NCBI RefSeq assembly: GCF_023101765.2
Contig: NC_064238.1
Span: 7,736,116 to 7,800,115 of the forward strand
Length of the DNA: 64,000 bases
Origin: Spodoptera frugiperda
Lineage: Eukaryota > Arthropoda > Insecta > Lepidoptera > Noctuidae
Reading direction: 5' to 3'
How positions within the stretch are numbered: the stretch's first letter is position 1; every line of letters begins with the position of its first letter. The position numbers were made by a program, and so were the translations under genes. Shown here one piece after another: positions 56,638 to 64,000 of this stretch. The notes under the pieces are model-generated. The model searched no databases. It saw only the letters and a program-made list of their open reading frames with translations, and was not told where the DNA came from.

Positions 56638-57394
56638 GTTCTGGTTAGAAAGTCTATGATTTAGTGGCATAAAAAATTAAATTATTTTAGGCGATTTTGA
56701 TTTATATTTAATTTGGTGCTTAATACAATAATTTTCAGTGTATTAAACTTTTAACAGAAATCTTACCTATTACCCAATTTTATTTTTACACATTTATCTG
56801 CGTTTATGGTATTGAGCTTTGCTACGTATCGTGCTTAGTTCCATAATATGAGTATAATCATCAAGCCAACAATATATCGGCAGCCCGTTGCCGTCTTCTG
56901 CTAGCTTCCATCTCTGGCACACCACTGAGCTCGATCGTCAGCTCTTCTTATATACTTACTGCTAACTACACTGCGGATATCGTAACTCACGATAATTATT
57001 ACCTACACTTATTCCAGTTACCTACTTACATTATTCCCTATTCATCGCTTTTTTCCTGTTATGGGTATTAAAAAGTGTGAATTGCAATTCATGAAACCGA
57101 ATGACGTTGCCTTCGCCTGCAATCATGGCGTGTAAAGGTTTTTAAACAGTTGAAAAGGTAGCGGGATAAAAGAGTTGGTCTTATTAGTGGCGGTGTACCA
57201 ATCTAAGTTGTTAATTCCCTACAATGTGGCACGCACATACGGGATTACAATAGTTCGTTTGTTTTGCAATAGAATCGTGTGATTGTGAAGTTTTGTATTA
57301 ACAAACAATCGTTTTGTTACATTTTATTCGTATTGTATGAACATAATCTAGACTACGTTTATTGAACAGAATTTATTAGGATTTATGCATTGTG

Positions 57395-57453
57395 CTGATC
57401 GCTTACCATCAGGTGATCCGTATGCTCGTTTGCCTCCTATCCCATAAAAAAAT
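57395..57453 (+). repeat. LINE 3' end with A run
   Basis: GATCGCTTACCATCAGGTGA then TCCGTATGCTCGTTTGCCTC and CTATCCCATAAAAAAA form a common lepidopteran non-LTR 3' end, 5'-truncated to tens of bases. It is related to the inverted copy at 35560-35640. Confidence 0.65.
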
Positions 57454-57530
57454 TGCAGATGGCATTATCCGATTACGATTCAGACCTTTAACATTATTGT
57501 ACTGTAGTTTTTCAAAACCGTAGCATTCAC

Positions 57531-57650
57531 ATACACATTACATTCAGAACAGGAACAACTACACAAAGAGTTGTTGTTGCGATACTCGACCCCGTAACAC
57601 GTTGCGCAACGGCCAGAAACTCAGCCAGAGCACCTACCGCACAGTAAGTA
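57531..57650 (-). mobile_element. tRNA-derived SINE copy, diverged
   Basis: The minus strand shows GTGCTCTGGCTGAGTTTCTG (A-box area) and ACGGGGTCGAGTATCGC (B-box area), then AACTCTTTGTGTAGTTGTTC. It has the same order as the copy at 1152-1272, with about a quarter of positions changed by eye. Confidence 0.55.
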
Positions 57651-60600
57651 CACACATAGATTGATAATAAAATTGGTATACCTAATTGTTAACGTAATAG
57701 GTACTTATTTTTTTTACTATTCGGAAATTAGCATAATTATTAGTAATTAATCGTCAACAGCTAATGATTAATCTTACCATTCGTGAAAATTTCTACGAGC
57801 TGATATATAAGACTATTAAAATATAGACAGTCATTAATTCGTAACATACGAACATATTTGATTTGTATCAACCTACCTATACCAATACATATGAGTACAC
57901 GCTCTATGAGAGGATCAACGTAGGTACTTATGAAACAATTCTTTGTTAGGAATTCGGGTCCAGATAAAAGATTTTTTACGTGCTCTCATACAGGATGAAA
58001 TTAAACATGAATACTTGCTTTTACCTCTGACGTGGAACATTCCGCTCCAATACATTCACTTTGAACACAAGGGAAGCTCCAAGGGGGTAATCGGGTTTAG
58101 TAACATATATCTCCTTTAACCACCGCCGCAATGAGATAAATGACTAAAATCATCTTGGCTTTATTGAAATACCTCGGTTCGGCGGGCAGGTACAAATATT
58201 TTCAAGAATTCTGCTATCGGAAGCATCGGGTGGGTACTTGTCTAAGGTTTACTGTGTAAATATAAGAGATATGTATTATTGGCTGATGAAACACATTCTA
58301 TTTCTAAAATTATGGTGAAGATAATTACTCTATTATCATCTTTCTCGTCGTCACGTCTCAGTTATAGGTAATAGGTAAGCTCACTAAAAAGGTAAAGTAC
58401 AAAAAACAATATTAAGAGTGGTTTTAAAAACTGTTTTTCAATTACGATAATACAGAACAACTAAATAATTCACGAACGAAAAACTCGCTGTTGTTCAACA
58501 AAATAATAGAGAACAGACGCTGTTAGCTTTCAGCACATTCACATACATTCTGAGTGCACTTTAATACTATTTTGCAGATAGGTCAACTAACTGACTCGAC
58601 TTAGCAAAAAGTGCTCAGGTCGCTGTGTCGTATCGTACGTTGCACCGAGGGGCGAGCGGTGAGACACCCACTACTAACGTAATTTAGTACTAGTTGAAGT
58701 GGATAAGCGCGAGTAGAATTATTTATCCGATGGGGACTGTTGGTGGAGGTGACACGAGAGAGCCCGGGACGCGCTCCTAGTACGACTGTTTGCATAAGTA
58801 TGATTATTGCGTTGTACTGCTACCGGCAAGCGGCACTCACGAGTGCGTTATTTCAGTGTATTACCATCCCAGTCTACGTGCTACCGTACTAATAGCACAG
58901 TTCTTTGCTGAACCAAATATATTTATTGTACAGAATTTTTTAACGTTACTTTTTATAATTGAATTATTTCGATAAGTGGATTTGTTTCAAGTGAATAGGC
59001 AATGTTACGTAATAAGTAAAAGGCAATTTGAATTATTTGAGCAGGTAAACAGGTTTATGCTAAAATCATTTTATGAACAATCATCGCTTGTGAAAAGCAT
59101 TAGATAACTAATATATAAATCAATGAGTAATAGTTACACAGACATACCTGATATAATCGAGTGGCTGAAATACGTATGAGAACGTCGACCGACTACAGTA
59201 ATTTTTAACTCTTCGACGTGGCCGTAATTGAAAAATACAGTTAGCGCTTTCGCTTTAATTTCTAATGCATGGCCGGAAACTAGAGTTCTTTAGCTCTAAC
59301 TTATTACTGTGGCGTAACTCCAGAGTACCTGGTACCATCTAAACTGTGCACAAACTATTTAACTGAGAGTAATTATTTAATGAGAGAAATGAGATTTGGG
59401 TAATTTTCCCGCTCTTTTCGTATTTAGGTACGGAAAGACCTATTGTAAGTCGCAGCCGTCGACGCTCTATTGTTACTAGACTTTTTGTTAAGTTTTCTAC
59501 GTAGGTAGATTTCATTTCATAAATTCATGATTTTCGACATAAATATGTTTTTGCAACATAATGAGCTAAATGTTTCTGGTAGGTAATTAAAAATGCGATG
59601 CGTAATTTATATGATTTTTAATTTGACTTAACAAAAAAAATCTTTAACTTAAATGCAACTGAAAGAAGGTTGTTGTATAGTTAAAGAGTTCTAATGCGAA
59701 TGTTATTAGAGGAAACAAATCCATCAGTGAACATTAATGAGATTCGTCGAACGTTTAATTCACGATTATGAATAAATAAGTTGTGTGCGTGGCCAGTGCC
59801 GTCCCGTGATACAAATGTTGTGTGCGAGGGAGCGAAAAATTAAACAACGCGTCCACATTATTTGGTACCAGTATACCACACACTCACAGATATGAATGAT
59901 TTCTATATCCTTTCTACTCTACCATTCACAAGAAACTTGTTTGTGTTTAGTTTTCATGCATGAACATATAAATATTATTTATTTATACACTATCTAATAT
60001 TACCGTAGATAAAACGTAAGACATGCTAATTTTTAACCCTATGTTTCGCTGTCTTTTTGATTACTGACGTTTTTATTGTTCCTGAATCACCTACGTCCAA
60101 AGAAGGTAAGTAGAGATAGCATTTGAAAACTTATTCCGAAACTACTAAACTAACTTGAATAAGAACTAGTCAGAACAATTAAAGGAAGCATTACGAGCTG
60201 CGAGTTAGGCAAAAGAATCGGTTCCAGTGAAGCAAATAAAATGTTCGGTTGTCATTTGTTCCTCGAAATTTGAATAATCGTTAAACCTGTGCACTAAACG
60301 GTCCTTCAAAGTTTTTATGACGTAGTGTGGATCTTCTAGAGGAGGTAATTATTTCGAACACGATAGTGCGACACTTGATAAGCCAGTGACAGCGTCGTGT
60401 TGACGTGAACGTAGCACGGTATCTGTGCTGGCCAGCCAATAACGTGCTGCAACCTATGCCCTGGCCAGTAATTGAACATGTTCGGCTTAATGAAGTTTTC
60501 TCTCTATGATCGTATATCAGAGGCCTATTTTAGTGTTTAATACTTACCACGTATAACGTCAATGTTACTCGTATCCTATAGGTTCTCATAGGTAACACGT

Positions 60601-63600
60601 TTCTAAAATAGTGTTACACGTTTGTTTAATTACTATATTGGTTTTAAATCGCATAAACTACCTGGGTATCGAATCCGAGAACCCCTGTTCAACAGTCACA
60701 CTTACCTACAACAACTCGATCAGCGAGGCTCTCTTGTCGTTTTAAGCTTTTACTATATTGATTGATACATACTTAGGTAAAAGGATCATGACCCCACATC
60801 GTCTAGCCTAGATATCCACTTACCTACATGTAGTACCTAAGTACATAGGTTGTAGAGAGAAAACTTGAAAACGTGATTGCTAGTATTGTGACGTCTCAAA
60901 AGCTCTTTGATGAGAACTTTTACGTGAAACTTGCGCACTTGAGAACAACTTACAGATAAATGTACAGTAATTTTATTAAATTTAAAATTGCCTGTGAATT
61001 TACTGATGGTCTTTTTTACGATTTTGTAAAGCTATTATTAGTACTTAGGGGACCGTAGCTTGATCGCGGCCAAAGGGTAAAGAAACTTCATTAACCGCAT
61101 GATTTGACAAGAACAACGTGATCAGGCAGTATTCATCAAAAACAAATTAAGTTGCCGTGTTTTGCCCTTCCGGACGAATTTACAGGACAATTTAGGATTT
61201 ATACGAGTGTAATATCATGAAAATTTGTTTAAGTACGAGTCCGCCGTATAATCACAATGTTAGCCGCGTGTAAACTGAAAATAATATCCTTTTATAAAAT
61301 GCTTTCCAACGCGTAAATTGCAATTTAATATTTCAGTAGTTATACGGGTTATGCGACGGAAAAAGGGCTCGTTATAAACTTATTAACAAATTCACGAAAA
61401 TATTTTGTTATGATCGTGTAACCGTATGTAATATTAATCGAGTCATATTTGGTTAGCTATTTTTATTAATAGCAAAATTACATGAACAAGGAAATGAATA
61501 TGTATCATACGGAATTGTTTTTTATAGAAATTAATTAAATTTATTAAAAAAAGTTTGTAGCTGAAATAATACACATAAGACAGTATAGTAAGTAACTCCG
61601 TTATGAAGATAAAGGTAGGAAGTACCAGGCCAGGCCTATATCATAAAATGTCATGATTTACGCAGGTCTGACGTAGACTATTTTTATAGTCGAATAGTGA
61701 CTCGCTCACATACTCGTATTTATGTACCTATAATGAATTTTCAGAGAATACGAGTGGGCCGGTTCGATAGGGGATTTCATATCGAGGGGCCAGCTAACAT
61801 TAAAAGGTTAATCGTTCACATAAAACACGGCACAATAAAGAACGTTTCACCATTCATGAGGCACACCGAGTCAGACATCTCGCGTTATTATACTCGTAAA
61901 GTTCGCCCTTTCCTTGCATAATGACATGACGAATTGCGCTCGCGATATTTTTGCTTCTTTATACGATGAGGTCATTATGCGTCAGTTACGACGCTAAAGG
62001 CCGGAAAGTAATGGCTTCTGAATATAACGCAGTTATTACAACTTTGAAATTAAAAATATAATCTGCCATTGTATTTGTATCTAGCACAAACTCTACAGCT
62101 GAAATGAAAACATTGTGCACTGCCTACAAAACTTTAGCGGGAACGCGTTAAATACACATGAGTGCGTATTTTTTTTAAGTGGTGAGAAAATTTAAAACAA
62201 ATTCGGTCGTGGAGATAATGGAGAGCGCGAGTTCTGTGTAATAGGCAACGTGCGGCTGGCAAGCTGCGGCGCGGTCGCGTGAAAAAGTACAAAAGTTGTG
62301 TTCGGTCGCGTTAAAACCGAGCCCCGGACAAACGTGTTCATAGCGCTATAATACATCACTTTGTTCCCTCACAGCTGAATATCACCAAGGAGCAAGCTTT
62401 TCCATTAGAAGCGTTATTTAAATAAGGTTTTTAACTGCGACATACCTACTTAAAGTTTGATATTTTCAGCTTCGAATAGTTCTTAAAACTCTGCGCAACT
62501 TTTACTTCCTTTCAATTCCGATTCATAATTCTTCTTAAAACTTAAATGCAAGTTAAAAGCTTTAAATAGTGCCTAGTGAGCACTTTCTCAATTTTTTTAT
62601 TATTATCATGAAGTTCCTTTGAAAAGTGGTAATTGAGCGTGATACTTATGTTGGGCCATTTTACAAGTATTGTAATCCAAAGGCCGTTAGGTAAGTAATG
62701 TTATTGAACACCTACTACAATAAAAAAGGTTTTGAACTAGCAAAGAAGTTTTAAGAATTTCACATCTTTTTAGATTGAAACAAATCCTTGTGGCCCGCAA
62801 TTGAGTTCCACACATCTCTTTCCAATTCCACATCGATGATTACAAAGAAGAATGAAGTGTATATCTTTAATAATTTCATAAAAATAAACGAGCAAATCTC
62901 CTCGGCAGAGTGGGAGAGCAGTTCGTGCTTGGAATAAATTTCTTCAGAGGGATCGTTTTCAATTTCATGGCTCAATCTTCGGGATCTCAGTGAGAATATG
63001 TAAAGGGGCATTTGTCGGTGTCAACACAATGTAATGAGCCTCTGTCGCATTAGCTACGTGCTTACGGCTGTTTTTATCTACCCTCATCCATATGTCTATC
63101 GTCGATATCATATTATGGATATTGGGCTTTGATTTTTAAAGGTTCGTTGTAGAATAGAGGTCGTTGGGATGTTGTAAACGCGATTGCGGTGTATGAGTAA
63201 TTTGTTACTTGATTTTAATAGTTGGTCGAGATAGTTTCAATTTTAATTTTGAATAAATAGTTTGCTGTAATGAATGTTTTTGTTTTCAATCATTATATTT
63301 AATGGGTTAGGATTAATAGACTATTACGAACGATAACAATAAACCATATTCATTGAATAAGCATGAATATTTTAATATATTCATGAATAGGTATTATACA
63401 TACAAAATTTTAGTAGTTAAAGTAAAACCAACTTGAGGAGAACCTTACTGAAATAACTTTGTCTTAATACAATTTGGGGCAATATGCCGCAAATCTAAAT
63501 AGAACCAATTATAAGCTTTATTAATCGGACTACAAAAAGGTAACGTGACAGAGATATTTTAACGCTACCAGCCTAACTTATACCTCGTTAGACTTCGGCA

Positions 63601-64000
63601 ATACGTAACTTAGTTAATTTAATAAAGTGAGTAAAATCTTGTCGCCGGTTAACGACTTAACTCTATCACAAAGAGGCATTTTGAATTCTTAATTACCGCT
63701 GGCGGCTAAATGCAACGAGGTGGGTACGAGACCGAGACGTTTCCTACAGTCGCACTTTATATAAAACTTGTCGTTTTTATAATTTGCTTTATTTTACCGT
63801 TTACTGAATTCTTTTGTTTACGTTAAAGTGCTTAATGGACTGTGAAAGAAATTTTTTAATGTTAGAAATAATTAAGTAGGTACCTAGTCGTACTTAATAG
63901 AAATAAATCATTGTGCATACTAAAATAAGTGGCTCTTTCAGTATTACCTATAAAAAATGAAATACATTACAAACGCATTTAAGTTAAATCGCGACCTTTA

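Larger units (their letters stand above)
56640..64000. other. Gene-poor region
   Basis: No coding exon could be supported in 7.4 kb. It contains a LINE 3' end (57395-57453), a SINE (57531-57650) and CpG-rich patches at 58611-58870 and 62215-62345. Short open frames at 61697-61921 and 62760-63011 have no recognisable domain and no convincing splice context. It may be an intron or the far upstream region of a gene beyond the right edge. Confidence 0.5.

Noticed and set aside
60030..60105. Short open stretch ending ESPTSKEG before a strong donor GTAAGTAG at 60106, looking like an exon end
   Set aside because: No acceptor is found near the 5' limit, a stop lies just upstream at 60027, and no neighbouring exon continues it. 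It is likely chance.
61697..63011. Open frames at 61697-61921 (+) and 62760-63011 (-) as genes
   Set aside because: Both are under 85 codons, with no domain, no splice context and no composition difference from the surrounding DNA.
1..64000. CRISPR array, operon, tRNA/rRNA genes or a prokaryotic-type defence system
   Set aside because: The only direct-repeat array (5623-6056) has no spacers. The genes are intron-bearing insect housekeeping genes. tRNA-like boxes occur only within SINE copies. No such system is supported.

Overview
This is eukaryotic nuclear DNA from a moth, most likely a noctuid. It is AT-rich. Protein-coding genes are split by short GT-AG introns, and the splicing phases are consistent across every gene I joined. 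The intergenic DNA carries lepidopteran repeats: Helitron-type ends, a tRNA-derived SINE, a 200-bp SINE of a type I associate with noctuids, non-LTR retrotransposon 3' ends, Tc1/mariner and Harbinger-like elements. The species call rests on memory of repeat families and protein style, not on a search. There is no rRNA, CRISPR, plasmid or prokaryotic content.

Layout. 1-3765 (-): 5' part of an SLC6 neurotransmitter-transporter gene that runs off the left edge. 3766-7756: intergenic, with a striking 434-bp array built from heptamers ending in GTA. 7757-16114 (-): transaldolase, with a nearly intact Tc1 transposon in its last intron and Helitron fragments in its first. 17175-23531 (+): Hsc70Cb/Hsp110 chaperone. 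27037-27731 (-): a divergent paralog of cytochrome bc1 subunit 8. 28644-34878 (+): ethanolamine kinase. 37299-37877 (-): Ssu72 phosphatase. 38617-39985 (+): mitochondrial ribosomal protein L22. 40577-42655 (-): SLC35A nucleotide-sugar transporter. 43370-44311: AT-rich inverted-repeat element holding a LINE fragment. 44776-45634 (-): canonical cytochrome bc1 subunit 8. 46048-48697 (+): CCDC22. 48924-50394 (-): mitochondrial ribosomal protein S27. 51403-52803 (+): Dbp5/DDX19 RNA helicase. 53150-54950 (-): 5'-truncated LINE with a long reverse-transcriptase ORF. 55145-56491 (-): EMC10. 56492-64000: gene-poor, with only repeats and two CpG-rich patches.

The genes are mainly housekeeping: mitochondrial translation and respiration, ER membrane insertion and glycosylation, RNA 3'-end processing and export, chaperone, pentose phosphate and phospholipid synthesis. 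They are arranged as five successive head-to-head pairs, so each intergenic promoter region serves two genes. I found no operon-like functional system. The most interesting unexplained signal is regulatory: tight clusters of the pentamer TGACA/TGTCA lie upstream of almost every housekeeping gene here, and also upstream of the 5' exon of a decayed Helitron. They are absent as a cluster at the SLC6 start. A textbook heat-shock element sits upstream of Hsc70Cb.

Limits. Exon joins were made by eye from splice consensus, reading phase and family resemblance. UTR ends are not defined except where a poly(A) signal is noted. Repeat family names are from memory.
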